Shown piece after piece: positions 1 to 11,220 of a DNA stretch of 64,000 nt (position 1 is its first letter; each line of letters starts with the position of its first letter). The notes below the pieces were generated by a model. The model ran no database searches. It had not been told where the DNA came from and saw only the letters and a list, made by a program, of their open reading frames with translations. The stretch is from Verrucomicrobiia bacterium DG1235 (GTDB lineage: Bacteria; Verrucomicrobiota; Verrucomicrobiia; Opitutales; Opitutaceae). The stretch covers positions 434,001 to 498,000 of the forward strand of contig DS990592.1 in the NCBI GenBank assembly GCA_000155695.1, given 5' to 3'. Position numbers and translations under genes: made by a program.

Positions 1-66
1 CGGTTGAGGGGTCCATTCTGTGTAACGTGACGTTGAATACCGACCGTTGAATTCAGTTTCTCGCAG

Positions 67-105
67 GATTGTTCAATTTATTTCGACGAACGTCCTACCC
101 GAATC
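67..105 (+). promoter_or_regulatory. Upstream box shared with the hydroxylase cluster (copy A)
   Basis: This stretch, ending about 45 bases before the cupin gene start, is clearly similar to 4529-4567 upstream of the molybdenum hydroxylase genes. The common core reads TTCAAyTTwTTyCGACGAAy followed by GTCCTA. Weaker similarity continues upstream on both sides. A shared operator or promoter is the simplest reading. No regulator gene is adjacent, so the ligand and protein are unknown. Confidence 0.4.
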
Positions 106-147
106 AGAGCAGCGCGGAGTATCATGAATCTCGAAAGGACTCACCAA

Positions 148-951
148 ATGAAATTGCTACTGACAACCACTCTTTGTCTCGGGCTGGCGAATTTCGCTAT
201 GGCCCAGGAACTCGCTATCTCGCGAGCGGGCGAGCGTCCCGTGACGCAGGCCTCAGCAGAAAACTTCACCGGGAAGGCGGAAGTCGAAATGCTTTTCCTT
301 GCGGAAGAACCGGCACGCTCCTACGGGGGGCTGGTCCGCTTCGAAGCGGGGGCTCGTACCGACTGGCACACGCACCCGCTAGGACAGACCTTGATCGTCA
401 CAGCTGGCGTGGGTCGTGTGCAAATGTGGGGTGGCCCGATTCAGGAGATCAAGGTAGGCGACGTGGTGAACATACCGCCAAACGTGAAGCACTGGCATGG
501 CGCATCGCCGGAGGCTTCGATGGAGCACCTCGCTTTGGGCGAACGACAGAACGGCAAGTCGGTCGAGTGGATGGAGAACGTCAGCGACGAGCAGTTCCAC
601 GCATCCTTGCCAGGCGAATCCGAGCCGGAGGAAGAGTCCGGCCCGTCTCGGGCGCAGCAGATTTTGGGAGGCGTGGCTCCCAAGCTTGCGGAGCTGACGG
701 ACGACGTTCTGTACGCGGATGTCTGGGAGCGACCCGAGCTGTCGAAACGCGACCGCAGTCTCGCCACGGTGAGCGCCCTTATCGCCATGAATCGTCCCAA
801 CCAGCTTCGCTCCCACATGGCGATCGCTTTGCGAAACGGGGTCACCGAAGAGGAGCTGTCCGAGGTGATTACCCATCTTGCCTTCTACTCTGGTTGGCCC
901 AGTTCCGTCGATGCGGTAGGCGTCGCGAAAGAGGTTTTTAAAAACGAATAG
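148..951 (+). CDS. Secreted cupin / carboxymuconolactone decarboxylase fusion protein
   Basis: The protein has 267 residues from the ATG at 148, which is preserved as the start because AAAGGA lies at 133-138 and the next residues (MKLLLTTTLCLGLANFAMAQ) form a signal peptide. An upstream ATG at 124 in the same frame has no such support. Residues of about 50-135 form a cupin barrel with the metal-type motif WHTHP and a later KHWHG. Residues of about 165-265 match the carboxymuconolactone decarboxylase/AhpD-like fold (SRAQQILGGVAPKLAEL, then RDRSLATVSALIAMNRPNQL). Such fusions are common, often annotated as periplasmic quinone- or lactone-handling enzymes, but the substrate is not known. No CXXC peroxidase pair is visible. 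It heads a plus-strand cluster of redox enzymes. Confidence 0.85.
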   Translation: MKLLLTTTLCLGLANFAMAQELAISRAGERPVTQASAENFTGKAEVEMLFLAEEPARSYGGLVRFEAGARTDWHTHPLGQTLIVTAGVGRVQMWGGPIQEIKVGDVVNIPPNVKHWHGASPEASMEHLALGERQNGKSVEWMENVSDEQFHASLPGESEPEEESGPSRAQQILGGVAPKLAELTDDVLYADVWERPELSKRDRSLATVSALIAMNRPNQLRSHMAIALRNGVTEEELSEVITHLAFYSGWPSSVDAVGVAKEVFKNE

Positions 952-985
952 CGACTCGCAAAGAGTCATTGAAAAATCAATACAT

Positions 986-2155
<1,170 letters not shown>

Positions 2156-2164
2156 ACGCTAAGA

Positions 2165-2689
2165 ATGAAACTCAATGGGAATATTAATATGCAAAATCGA
2201 ACCAGTATAGAAGCCCCCTCGCAATGTCTGACGAATCCAATTGCACGAGTCATCGCGCTCGTTTCTTTGTTTTTCTGCTCTCAACTCTCATTCGCTCAAA
2301 GCCCTGACGCCGAGCAGGAAATCAAAGACGTATCCAAAATCAAATGGGAATGGATGGCCGAGAAGAATGTCGAAGCGCTTTCGGGCCTGTTTCACGAACG
2401 AGCCAAGTTCGTGCACATGAGTGGAACCTGGAACACGCCTCGGGAGCTCGATATCATCGAGTCGGGAAGCATTTGGTACAAGAAGGCGGATGTGCACGAT
2501 GTCGTGGTCGAACTCTTTGGTGACACCGCCATTGTCTGGAACCGCATCACGCTTCTCGCAGTGGTTCGTGGAAATGAAGTTTCCAACGAATTCACGGTCA
2601 CGGAAGTCTACCAGAAAGCGGGCGACGAATGGAGGCTGCTCGACCTGACGTTTAGCAGCGTGAGGGATACGCATGGTATCCAGCAGTAA
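2165..2689 (+). CDS. Secreted SnoaL/DUF4440-like (NTF2 fold) protein
   Basis: The protein has 174 residues, with a hydrophobic export signal at about residues 25-44 (VIALVSLFFCSQLSFAQ). A second ATG at 2189 would give a shorter leader, and neither start has a convincing ribosome site. The mature part (ISKIKWEWMAEKNVEALSGL-type helix, then FVHMSGTW, DTAIVWNRITLLAVVRG and GDEWRLLDLTFSSV) follows the DUF4440/SnoaL cone-shaped fold used by small isomerases, hydratases and ligand binders. No catalytic set can be assigned. Tight spacing after the aldo/keto reductase suggests a role in the same pathway. Confidence 0.75.
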   Translation: MKLNGNINMQNRTSIEAPSQCLTNPIARVIALVSLFFCSQLSFAQSPDAEQEIKDVSKIKWEWMAEKNVEALSGLFHERAKFVHMSGTWNTPRELDIIESGSIWYKKADVHDVVVELFGDTAIVWNRITLLAVVRGNEVSNEFTVTEVYQKAGDEWRLLDLTFSSVRDTHGIQQ

Positions 2690-2753
2690 GCAGGGTGTGG
2701 CATATTTCCTTTCGAGTTGAAGTATTTTTCTGAAAAGATTTAACGAGAAATCA

Positions 2754-4457
2754 ATGAAGTTGCCCCAAGTCCCCAAAACTCGATCTGACAATGTTCGCGA
2801 GACTCCTCTGGAAGACAGTGTTCCATACGACAAAACGCGCAGAGACCTGATCAAGGCCTGCTTGGCCGGGACTGTGCTAGGTCCGGTAGCTGCGACTCAT
2901 GGCGCTGGTAGAGAGACAAAAAGCGACCTGCCCCAGAGCGAAAGTCTCAAGTGGGCCAGAAGTGTCGAAGGGCAACGCAAGGGGGACCTCGGGGATGGCA
3001 CTTTCCTCAACCCGATCCTCTCGGGAGACCATCCCGATCCCACGATCATGAAGGACGGGGAGGACTATTACATGACCTTCTCCTCCTTCAATTCGTATCC
3101 GGGTATCGTCATCTGGCACTCGAAGGATTTGGTCAATTGGCGTCCGGTCGGTCCGGCATTATCCAAGAATATCGGTACCGTCTGGGCGTTGGATATCTGC
3201 AAGCATAGCGACCGTTTCTATGTCTACATCCCCGCCATCCCGCCCGGAAAACCTTGGTCAACTTTCGTGATCTGGGCTGACAAGATCGAGGGGCCCTGGA
3301 GCGATCCGATCGACTTAGGAATCGAGGGCTGCATCGATCCAGGACACGCGGTCGGCGAAGACGGGAAGCGCTACCTGTTCGTCAATGGGATTCGCAAGAT
3401 CCGCCTCACCGACGATGGCTTGGCCACCGATGGGGAACTCGAGCACGCCTACAGTCCGTGGCGGTATCCAGAGGAATGGATCACTGAGAACTTTGCTCCG
3501 GAGGGTCCGAAGCTGTTGCGGCGCGGCGACTACTTTTACCTTGTCACCGCGGTGGGCGGAACGGCGGGCCCTGTCACCGGGCACATGGTGATCGCGGCCC
3601 GTTCGCGTTCCATTCACGGGCCATGGGAGCACTGCCCGAGCAATCCGCTAGTGCGTACGCTATCCGAACGGGAGCCTTGGTGGTCTCGGGGACACGCCAC
3701 GGTGATCGAAGGTCCGGGCGGCGAGTGGTGGATGGTCTACCACGGCTACGAAAACGGCTTTCGCACGCTCGGGCGGCAGACCCTGCTGGAACCCATCGAG
3801 TGGACCGAGGATGGTTGGTTCCGGGCCAAGGGTGGCGATCTCGGCCAGCCTTTACCCATGCCCAAGGGTGGCGAAGCGGTTCCGCATGGATTTGCCCTCT
3901 CCGACGAGTTTTCCTCCAACAAGTTCGGCGTGCAGTGGTCGTTCCACGATCCGAGTCCCAACGAAATGGAGCGGGTGAGCTACGGTTCGAAGTCGCTGGA
4001 GTTGAAAGGCGAAGGCAGCTCGCCTGTGGATAGTTCACCTTTGACCTGTATCGCAGTCGACCGTGCTTACCGTGTGGAGGTCAGCATGGAATTGCACGGC
4101 GAAGTCGAAGGCGGTCTCTTCCTGTTCTACAATTCAAAGGCTTTCGTCGGTCTCGGTTTCACGGGCAATACTGTCAGGACTTATCAATACGCAGGGACGG
4201 AGGATTGGGCGAACGTGCCGTTGGAAGCCCGCAAGGTAAGGGTTCGCATCACCAACGACCGCAACGTCATCACGTACCACTACTCGACTGACAATGGAAA
4301 CTCCTGGCGGCTGCACCCCACGCGGATGGAAGTCTCCGGACTCCATCACAACGTGTTCGGCGGCTTCCTTAGCTTGCGAATCGGCATCTGTTCCTTCGGC
4401 ACAGGAAAGGTGAAGCTGAGCCAGTTCAGCTACCGAGCGACCGAGGAAACGATTTAA
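2754..4457 (+). CDS. Glycoside hydrolase family 43 protein with C-terminal beta-sandwich domain
   Basis: This 567-residue protein is a probable arabinan- or xylan-active glycosidase. Residues of about 25-45 hold [20 protein letters not shown], a Tat-like signal with an extended N-region. The five-bladed GH43 propeller starts at about residue 85 with [20 protein letters not shown], whose Asp is the general base. The acid Glu is likely in [19 protein letters not shown] (about residue 250). [23 protein letters not shown]-type blade sequence follows. Residues of about 390-565 form a separate beta-sandwich of the GH43 C2 / DUF1349 kind. Its presence among redox enzymes suggests that the cluster handles a plant- or algal-polymer product. 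The exact sugar specificity is unknown. Confidence 0.88.
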   Translation: MKLPQVPKTRSDNVRETPLEDSVPYDKTRRDLIKACLAGTVLGPVAATHGAGRETKSDLPQSESLKWARSVEGQRKGDLGDGTFLNPILSGDHPDPTIMKDGEDYYMTFSSFNSYPGIVIWHSKDLVNWRPVGPALSKNIGTVWALDICKHSDRFYVYIPAIPPGKPWSTFVIWADKIEGPWSDPIDLGIEGCIDPGHAVGEDGKRYLFVNGIRKIRLTDDGLATDGELEHAYSPWRYPEEWITENFAPEGPKLLRRGDYFYLVTAVGGTAGPVTGHMVIAARSRSIHGPWEHCPSNPLVRTLSEREPWWSRGHATVIEGPGGEWWMVYHGYENGFRTLGRQTLLEPIEWTEDGWFRAKGGDLGQPLPMPKGGEAVPHGFALSDEFSSNKFGVQWSFHDPSPNEMERVSYGSKSLELKGEGSSPVDSSPLTCIAVDRAYRVEVSMELHGEVEGGLFLFYNSKAFVGLGFTGNTVRTYQYAGTEDWANVPLEARKVRVRITNDRNVITYHYSTDNGNSWRLHPTRMEVSGLHHNVFGGFLSLRIGICSFGTGKVKLSQFSYRATEETI

Positions 4458-4528
4458 ACGCAGATCGCGTTGAATCGTTTTATGTCCATCCGACGCAAGA
4501 ACCTCTCATTCCAGTCTTCGAATCGGAG

Positions 4529-4567
4529 GATCATTCAACTTTTTCCGACGAATGTCCTATCGATCCG
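4529..4567 (+). promoter_or_regulatory. Upstream box shared with the cupin gene (copy B)
   Basis: This is the second copy of the sequence found at 67-105. It ends about 30 bases before the start of the iron-sulfur subunit gene. The arms TTCAACTTTTTCCGACGAAT and GTCCTAT align with copy A at most positions. A short palindrome, GTGTACAC, follows at about 4579-4586. It may be a common promoter/operator for the two halves of the cluster. Confidence 0.4.
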
Positions 4568-4597
4568 GACCGGTTTCTGTGTACACTGTCAGGTAGT

Positions 4598-5050
4598 ATG
4601 GCGGAATTCGTAGTTAAGGTAAATGGGCGGAATCGCTCTCTAGAGGTAGATCCAGCCACCCCGTTGCTTTGGGTGTTGAGGGACCACTTGAAGTTGGTCG
4701 GAACGAAGTATGGATGCGGCATGGGACAATGCGGGACGTGTACCGTTCATCTTGGCGACACAGCGATCCGCTCCTGCCAGTTTCCGATTTCCGCGGTCGG
4801 CGATCAGCCTGTCACCACCATTGAAGGCCTGTCGGAGGAGGGGACTCATCCGCTCCAAAAAGCGTGGATCGAGCACGACGTGGCCCAGTGCGGCTACTGC
4901 CAAGCGGGGCAAATCATGTCGGCTGCGGCTTTGCTCAAACGGAATCCGAATCCCGACGATTCTCAAATCGAGGGAGCGATGGAGGGAAACCTATGTCGCT
5001 GCGGGACCTATCTACGGATCAAGGAAGCCATCCGAAACGCCAACGCCTAA
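4598..5050 (+). CDS. (2Fe-2S)-binding subunit of a molybdenum hydroxylase (isoquinoline 1-oxidoreductase alpha type)
   Basis: This 150-residue electron-transfer subunit of a xanthine oxidase-family enzyme has two iron-sulfur centres. The plant ferredoxin-type N-terminal cluster is bound by [11 protein letters not shown] and a later Cys in AIRSC. The second, all-helical domain has QCGYCQAGQ and NLCRCGTY. The length matches IorA/CoxS-like small subunits. The molybdopterin subunit starts 12 bases downstream, as expected for a two-subunit enzyme without a separate FAD subunit. This arrangement is typical of isoquinoline 1-oxidoreductase and aldehyde dehydrogenases that pass electrons to a cytochrome. 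Substrate is unknown. Confidence 0.92.
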   Translation: MAEFVVKVNGRNRSLEVDPATPLLWVLRDHLKLVGTKYGCGMGQCGTCTVHLGDTAIRSCQFPISAVGDQPVTTIEGLSEEGTHPLQKAWIEHDVAQCGYCQAGQIMSAAALLKRNPNPDDSQIEGAMEGNLCRCGTYLRIKEAIRNANA

Positions 5051-5062
5051 CGAAATCGCTAT

Positions 5063-7300
5063 ATGGAAATTTTGAATACGCAAAGCAATCGTCGGTCCTT
5101 CATAAAAAGCGTAGCCGTTTCGGGCGGTGGTTTTATCTTAGGGTTCTCTTGGCTGGCCAATGCCAAAGGCGCGACGGGCGCGGAATCTGGCGAGCAAATC
5201 GAAATCAACGCCTACCTTAGGATCGGTAGTGACGGAACCATTACAATCCAAGCTCCCAATCCGGAATTCGGGCAAGGGGTGAAAACCTCCCTGCCTATGA
5301 TCGTGGCGGAGGAGCTGGATGTCGACTGGGAGTCGGTGGTTGTGGAGCAGGCTCTGTTTAATATGGACTTGTATACCCGTCAATTCGCGGGTGGCAGTCA
5401 GTCGGTTCGAGCCGGTTGGAATGGACTCCGCCGAGCAGGAGCCACTGCCCGACACATGCTAAAGCAAGCGGCGGCTGATCAATGGGGAGTCTCGTTCGAC
5501 GAGGTCGCCACGGGCGATGGGAGGCTTCTCCATGCGAAGAGTGACCGCTCGCTAGGCTACGGCGAGGTCGCCGCCAAAGCGGCTAAGGTAGCCGTACCGG
5601 AAAATCCGATACTTAAAAATCCCGAGGATTTCAAGATCGTCTCCAGCACGAAAAAGAATGTGGATGGAAAAGACATCGTCACGGGCAAGCCGCTTTTCGG
5701 TGTCGATGTCGATCACGAGGGTATGTTGATCGCGTCTATCGTGAAACCGCCGGCCTTCGGGATGAGACTGAAGTCGTTCGATGCAGCGTCGGCGCGAGAG
5801 ATGCCAGGCGTGGTTGACGTCATTCAAATAAAAACCTTCGAAGACGATTACCAGCGTCGCATTTTCGATGACAACGCCTTTCCGGATCTCGTAGTCGTGG
5901 TGGGCGAAACCACTTGGCAAACTTTCGCTGCCAAGAAGGTGTTGAAGGTGGAATGGGAAGCGTTCGACGATACGGAAATCACGCTCGGCACCTGGGGAGG
6001 AGGCTCTCGGGCGGCGGTTATTCCGGGAGGGCTCGAAAGCACCTCCGACCACGAGGAGAAGCTCGCTAAGCTCGATGAGGAAGCAGGCGGTGTCGCCCGC
6101 AAGGACGGGGAACCAGAAGCTGCGTTCGATGCCGCTAGCCAAGTTTTGGACAGAACGTACTCGGCCCCTTATCTGGCTCACAACGCCATGGAGCCGCAGA
6201 ACTTTTTCGCGGACGTGCGAGGCGACAAGATTGTAGTGGAAGGTCCCCTACAAGCCCCGCAATTCATCGAACAGACCGTCTCGGAACGGCTTGGCGTTCC
6301 CATAGAGAATATCGAAATCCGCATGACCCGTATGGGAGGTGGTTTCGGTCGTCGCGCCTACTGCCACTATGTCGTCGAAGCCGCTCTGATCTCCCAGCGA
6401 ATGAAACGGCCCATCAAGCTCGTCTACACGCGAGAGGACGACATGACCTTTGGCATCTACCGTCCCGCGTACCGCATGCGCTATCGGGCGGCAATCGATG
6501 AAAACAAGAAAGTGACCGGCTTTCATATTCGAGCCGCGGGCATTCCCGAATCGCCTTTGCACGCGAACCGGTTCCCCGCTGGAGCTTACGAAAATTACTT
6601 GGCCGAAAGCTCGAGTATCCAGTCGAACATTACAACCGGAGCATTTCGAGCTCCTCGGTCCAATTTTAACTGCGCCGCCGAACAGTGCTTCCTCGACGAG
6701 CTAGCGGAAACTGTGGGTAAGGATCCCATCGCCCTGCGCTTGGAATTGCTTCAGCGCGCGAAGAACACGCCCGTTGGCGACCGAAACGACTACGATGCCG
6801 AGCGTTACGCGGGCGTTCTTGAACTCGTGCGCGAAAAGTCGGATTGGGGAAAAGCGAAACCGGGTGTCGGACGCGGGGTAGCGGCGTACTTTTGCCATAA
6901 CAGCTACGTGGCCCATGTGGTTGATGTAGTTATGAATCAAGGACGTCCTGTGGTGGAGCGCGTTTGCAGCGCGGTCGATTGCGGCATCGTGGTCAACCGA
7001 GGCGCGGCGATCAACATGGTCGAGGGCGCGGTCGTCGACGGAATCGGTTGCGCCTTATTCGGCGAGATGACTATCAAGGAGGGCGTTCCTCAAAAGAACA
7101 ACTTCCACCAGTACCGCATGATACGCTCGTCGGAAGCCCCCAAGCGGATCGACGTGCATTTCGTGAAAAACGAGATCGACCCGACCGGCCTCGGCGAACC
7201 GCCGTTTCCACCGGTATTCGCGGCCTTGGCGAACGCGCTTTACCAGGCGACCGGCAAACGACTGTACAGACAGCCATTCGTGGACCAGCTCGAGACGTAG
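5063..7300 (+). CDS. Molybdopterin-binding subunit of a xanthine dehydrogenase-family enzyme (isoquinoline 1-oxidoreductase beta type)
   Basis: This 745-residue catalytic subunit pairs with the preceding 2Fe-2S protein. NRRSFIKSVAVSGGGFILGF at residues of about 9-28 is a Tat signal, so the complex probably acts in the periplasm, with the small subunit carried along. The molybdenum-cofactor domain has the family signatures MGGGFGRRAYCHYVVEAA and GAFRAPRSNFN. The active-site Glu expected near the C-terminus is likely in GLGEPPFPPVFAALANAL. The size and gene order fit IorB-like enzymes that hydroxylate aldehydes or N-heterocycles. No MoCo maturation factor (XdhC-like) is seen nearby. The substrate cannot be named. 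Confidence 0.9.
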   Translation: MEILNTQSNRRSFIKSVAVSGGGFILGFSWLANAKGATGAESGEQIEINAYLRIGSDGTITIQAPNPEFGQGVKTSLPMIVAEELDVDWESVVVEQALFNMDLYTRQFAGGSQSVRAGWNGLRRAGATARHMLKQAAADQWGVSFDEVATGDGRLLHAKSDRSLGYGEVAAKAAKVAVPENPILKNPEDFKIVSSTKKNVDGKDIVTGKPLFGVDVDHEGMLIASIVKPPAFGMRLKSFDAASAREMPGVVDVIQIKTFEDDYQRRIFDDNAFPDLVVVVGETTWQTFAAKKVLKVEWEAFDDTEITLGTWGGGSRAAVIPGGLESTSDHEEKLAKLDEEAGGVARKDGEPEAAFDAASQVLDRTYSAPYLAHNAMEPQNFFADVRGDKIVVEGPLQAPQFIEQTVSERLGVPIENIEIRMTRMGGGFGRRAYCHYVVEAALISQRMKRPIKLVYTREDDMTFGIYRPAYRMRYRAAIDENKKVTGFHIRAAGIPESPLHANRFPAGAYENYLAESSSIQSNITTGAFRAPRSNFNCAAEQCFLDELAETVGKDPIALRLELLQRAKNTPVGDRNDYDAERYAGVLELVREKSDWGKAKPGVGRGVAAYFCHNSYVAHVVDVVMNQGRPVVERVCSAVDCGIVVNRGAAINMVEGAVVDGIGCALFGEMTIKEGVPQKNNFHQYRMIRSSEAPKRIDVHFVKNEIDPTGLGEPPFPPVFAALANALYQATGKRLYRQPFVDQLET

Positions 7301-7966
7301 GCACAGGATAAAGCGAGCGGTTGGGCTTTCGAAGCGCGAGGCGGAGCCCAGCATCAATCGGACTTACTGCGAAGGCAAAAGGGGACTTCCAACACTCTTG
7401 TGGTATTGGAGGCTTTAAACGGTGAACCGTGGGGTTGCGGGGTGAGTGTTTGGGTTGGGAAGTGTGATAGGTCTGATGGCAAGTGCATTAGAATGACCCT
7501 GTTTTGAACCCACCTGTACACTCCGAGTTCTCGTCAGGCCAAGCAAGCAAAGCGATGACTGTTTACTCACCACCCCGCGTTGCCCGCTTCCAACCGCCGT
7601 AGTTGAAGAAGGCAAACCCCGACAGCAACATACATTGCCGAATCTTTTTATATTTCTCCCCGCTCTTCCCGGATGTCCCGGGCGCGGAGTTAGAGCATTG
7701 GAAAGTCTGAATTGATGAATTTCGCTATTCCGAATTTGCCCTGTCCGCCCCAACAGTGCGAATCCTAGAATCATCAACCGAAAACGATCTGATAAACAAC
7801 ACGTCTTCCCGCTGCATGCCACTGTGAACTACTCCAATACGATCGAAAACTGATCGTTTCTAAAAGGCGGGAAGCATTTGATAAGTAGCTAAACTCGTAT
7901 TAATCGAAATTTATTCTTATCCAATCATTCCCAGCTTCCACCGCTTGCAAAACGTTTTACAAACAA
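7301..7966. other. Gene-free stretch before the sensor kinase
   Basis: No convincing gene is seen in these 666 bases. They hold the first copy of a dispersed repeat (7363-7511) and, at 7839-7857, an inverted repeat with six-base arms (ACGATC / GATCGT) about 110 bases before the kinase start. The latter could be an operator, but this is weak. The minus-strand ORF at 7415-7822 has no recognisable domain. Confidence 0.5.
7363..7511 (+). repeat. Dispersed direct repeat, copy 1
   Basis: About 149 bases are similar to 11500-11652 in the same orientation. Long identical blocks include TGAACCGTGGGGTTGCGGGG and AAGTGTGATAGGTCT. Overall identity by eye is roughly 75-80 percent. The two copies bracket the sensor kinase gene. 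On the minus strand both copies could encode RPITLPNPN then PATPRF, but there is no start or domain to support a gene. It may be a diverged mobile-element end or a genome-wide repeat. Confidence 0.75.
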
Positions 7967-10900
7967 TTGAAAAATACGGTCACAGCTCCCGAGAACCATT
8001 TAGTTGCTTGGCTCTTCTGCTTGGTCTTTCTCTGTTCCTACGCGGAAGGCCAAACGCGCCACGCGCAAAACGGTACGCCTGCATACACGATTTATAGTCG
8101 CGACGCATTCGGCACCAGCGATCCGATCAGCGACCTCACTCAGGACTCCCTCGGCCGGATCGTGGCCGCTGCGGGCAACCAACTTATCGTATTCGATGGC
8201 AATGGCTGGCTAAATTTCAGCTGCTCCGATCCCGAACTCAGTCAGCAACTTGTGCTGTACACCATCGAACTGGCAAGTGACGGGTCGCTCTACTGCTCCT
8301 CGAATCGCGGCCTCTTCCGCATTCAGTTGCAAAGCAATTGGCAATTCGCGCTCACCTCCATCGCCGACCACGCAAACGAGGAGTCCTCGCTCTTTCGCCA
8401 CGCTTTCAGGGATGGAGACAAGCTTTATTTCCACGGTCAGAACGCCATTGCCAGCTACCAACCAGCCAATCGCAGCTTCCAAATTCTCAGTCCGACCAAA
8501 GCGCCGACCTACAGCAGCGCGATCACCTTCAACGGCAAACTCTATGCCTTCGACGTGAGAGGAGGTATCCACGTCCACCGCGAAAATCGCGACTGGGATC
8601 GAATCCACGAAAACGATCGAAATACCTTCACATCGGTCGTCCGCTTGAGTCAGAGCTGGCTCGGCGACAAGCTCCTGCTTGGCCGGGACACGTCCGGCAC
8701 CTACCTGCTCGAAGGAAACGAACCGAAGCGATGGCGGGCGGAAATCAATTCGCTCGAGTCGAAACGAGCTCTCGCCATCGAGCCAATAAGCTATCGCGCC
8801 GCCGCCTTCTCGATTGGCTCGCAAGGGATAGCTCTCGTCAATCGGGATGGCGAAATCGAGCAAATCCTCAGCAGCCAAATCGATCACCGCTTCGGCAAGG
8901 TTCATCACCTTTTGCACGTCGGAGGTTCCACAGTTTGGGCAGCGACCGATTCCTCGCTCATCCGAATCGATTTTCAGTATCCACTGACCAACTACTCTCT
9001 AACGATTCCCATCGCCAGCTACTTTCCCCGACTCTTCTGGCACCGGTCGCAACTGCATGTGGTCACCGACGAAAAGCTTCTCCGCGCGCGATCCTACGAA
9101 GGCGGCGCCCTGCGGGGCTACGACCCGCTCGCGAGCGAATTGTCGGGCATCCACAACGCCATCTCAGTAGAAGGCGGGCTCGTGATCGCGAGCCGCCAGG
9201 GCCTGCACTTTCTGCCCGACGACGGATTGCTGCAGGCCATCGACGAATCCCAAGAGTTTACCAGCGTGGTGGCAAACGCCGGCAATTCCCAAGAAGCGCT
9301 CGCCGCCGGAGAGAACGAATTTCGCCTCCTACGGAGCCGGGGAGACACTTGGGCAGCAACACCGCTCACCGCGCCCTCCAGTCAAACCTCCTACTTTGCA
9401 TCTTCGGTCAACGAAGACGAATTCTGGATAGAGCAAGGCAGCGCCGGAGCCGCGCGTATTACGATTGAGGATGGCGAACGGTTAACGGTCGAGATATTCG
9501 ATTTAGCCGAGCAGCTAGACGGCCAATGGGTCAATATCTGGCCCTATCGCGATAGGCTGATTTTCAACGGTTCGAGCGAAACTCCCTATCTCGAATGGGA
9601 TGCCGTCTCGGAGCAATTCAAACCCTGCGCCGAACCTCAAATCGATATGCTGCGCAAAGCCATTAGCGGCGTCACCCGTCCCGCTCTCGATAAGGAGGGA
9701 AACCTTTGGGTACCCGCTCTCGCCGATCATTCCGTCATCCGCCCCGATCCCGACCGAGGCTACGCGATCGACCGAACGCCTCTGCATAGCATACGAAACG
9801 AGCATCTGATTTTCGCCTCCGTCGCTCCCGACGGTTCCATATGGCTTTCGGGCGAAACCGTCATTTATCGCTACGATCCCAAAAAACCAGCCCCAAATGG
9901 GCCCGCTCCCCGCACCACAATTCATGCGCTCGAGTATCGGCAGGGTGATTCGCGATTCGACGAGTCTGGAAACTGGGAAGGGAAAACAATAGCGCTACCC
10001 TATTCCAAGAACTCATTTACTGTTCACTACACGACGCCTTCGCTGAATCGTCCGGAAAACATCTCCCACGAGTATGCGATCTTTGGATATGCAGATAACT
10101 GGACCGCCACGCAAAACCCCACCCACCTCAGGCTAGAGAATCTAAAGCCGGGATCGTACGAGCTTCGCATTCGCCCTGCCGGGTTCGACCCGGAAGCCGC
10201 AACGGCCGCGAGCCTCGCATTCACGATCGCCCCTCCCTTGTTGCGCTCGCCCCTCGCGTATGCGGTTTACGTCGTCGTCGCCCTACTGACGGTCGCCCTC
10301 GTCGCTTTTGCGACGCGTAAGATCTCAGAACGAAAGAACAGCATCCTCCAAAAGCTGGTCGATCTCCGCACCCGCGAACTCGCCATCGCGAACTCCGAGC
10401 TGCAGCAACTGGTACATCGGGCCGAATCCGCCAGCGCGGCCAAAGGCGCCTTTCTCGAGAACGTAAGCCACGAGCTGCGAACTCCGCTAAACCAGATTCT
10501 TGGCCCGTCCCAATTGCTTCAATTATCAATTCTCAACAATATGGACCGCGAGATGCTTAGAGCCATCGAGCGAGCAAGCACCCGCATGCTAAACATGATC
10601 GAGAAACTCACCTCGTTTTCGGAAATGGCCTCCGAGTTCGTCTCCGTCAAGAGCATCACCTTCGACCTTTACGAACTCTCAAGGGGACTAGTCGAAAAGC
10701 ATCTGCCAGAAGCGGAGGCCAAAGGCCTTAGCCTTACCTGCGAAATCGATCCCAAGCTCGCAAGATTCCGCAAAGGCGACGTAGCTCGCCTCCGCCAATG
10801 CATCGACATCCTCGTCGACAACGCAATCCGCTATACGGAAGAAGGATCCATCAAACTCGGCGTCACCCAAACAGACCAAGGACGGGTACGTATCGTAGTA

Positions 10901-11191
10901 TCGGATACCGGTTGCGGAATCGATCGCTCTATGCACGAGCGTATTTTCGATCCATTCGTTCAACTGGATCCAGCCAACCCTTCAGAAAAGGCTAAGAACG
11001 ACGGGATTGGAATCGGACTCAGCGTCTGTCGCCAGCAAGTCGCCGCACTCGACGGCGAATTGCGACTAAAGAGCCAAGACGGAACCGGCAGCGTATTTAC
11101 GATTGAACTACACCTGCCTTGCATCGGCTCAAAGGCGATCGCCCACTCTCGTGCCAACGAGAACGGAAGTCGTTCCTACCGAGAAATCTAG
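7967..11191 (+). CDS. Beta-propeller sensor histidine kinase without receiver domain
   Basis: This 1074-residue membrane sensor starts at TTG (7967), followed by a signal sequence (LVAWLFCLVFLCSYAEG). Residues of about 40-640 read as repeated beta-propeller blades of the two-component-regulator type (DPISDLTQDSLGRIVAAAGN). Residues of about 660-755 are a Y_Y_Y-like Ig domain (NSFTVHYTTPSL, GSYELRIRPAG). A membrane helix at about 760-782 precedes a HisKA domain with the phospho-acceptor His in ENVSHELRTPLNQ (about residue 835), and a HATPase_c domain with DNAIRY, SDTGCGI and GIGIGL. It lacks the receiver and AraC domains of classical hybrid two-component polysaccharide sensors, so its partner regulator lies elsewhere. 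It may sense a glycan or its breakdown product. Confidence 0.88.
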   Translation: MKNTVTAPENHLVAWLFCLVFLCSYAEGQTRHAQNGTPAYTIYSRDAFGTSDPISDLTQDSLGRIVAAAGNQLIVFDGNGWLNFSCSDPELSQQLVLYTIELASDGSLYCSSNRGLFRIQLQSNWQFALTSIADHANEESSLFRHAFRDGDKLYFHGQNAIASYQPANRSFQILSPTKAPTYSSAITFNGKLYAFDVRGGIHVHRENRDWDRIHENDRNTFTSVVRLSQSWLGDKLLLGRDTSGTYLLEGNEPKRWRAEINSLESKRALAIEPISYRAAAFSIGSQGIALVNRDGEIEQILSSQIDHRFGKVHHLLHVGGSTVWAATDSSLIRIDFQYPLTNYSLTIPIASYFPRLFWHRSQLHVVTDEKLLRARSYEGGALRGYDPLASELSGIHNAISVEGGLVIASRQGLHFLPDDGLLQAIDESQEFTSVVANAGNSQEALAAGENEFRLLRSRGDTWAATPLTAPSSQTSYFASSVNEDEFWIEQGSAGAARITIEDGERLTVEIFDLAEQLDGQWVNIWPYRDRLIFNGSSETPYLEWDAVSEQFKPCAEPQIDMLRKAISGVTRPALDKEGNLWVPALADHSVIRPDPDRGYAIDRTPLHSIRNEHLIFASVAPDGSIWLSGETVIYRYDPKKPAPNGPAPRTTIHALEYRQGDSRFDESGNWEGKTIALPYSKNSFTVHYTTPSLNRPENISHEYAIFGYADNWTATQNPTHLRLENLKPGSYELRIRPAGFDPEAATAASLAFTIAPPLLRSPLAYAVYVVVALLTVALVAFATRKISERKNSILQKLVDLRTRELAIANSELQQLVHRAESASAAKGAFLENVSHELRTPLNQILGPSQLLQLSILNNMDREMLRAIERASTRMLNMIEKLTSFSEMASEFVSVKSITFDLYELSRGLVEKHLPEAEAKGLSLTCEIDPKLARFRKGDVARLRQCIDILVDNAIRYTEEGSIKLGVTQTDQGRVRIVVSDTGCGIDRSMHERIFDPFVQLDPANPSEKAKNDGIGIGLSVCRQQVAALDGELRLKSQDGTGSVFTIELHLPCIGSKAIAHSRANENGSRSYREI

Positions 11192-11220
11192 TTTCCCTTC
11201 GGTCACCGGATATGATCCGA

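Noticed and set aside
7415-7822. Minus-strand ORF sharing RPITLPNPN with the ORF at 11415-11729
   Set aside because: The similarity is due to the DNA repeat. Substitutions do not favour this frame, and there is no domain or good start.
8338-9468. 376-codon plus-strand ORF inside the sensor kinase gene
   Set aside because: It is another frame of the kinase, very rich in Arg, with no domain or ribosome site.
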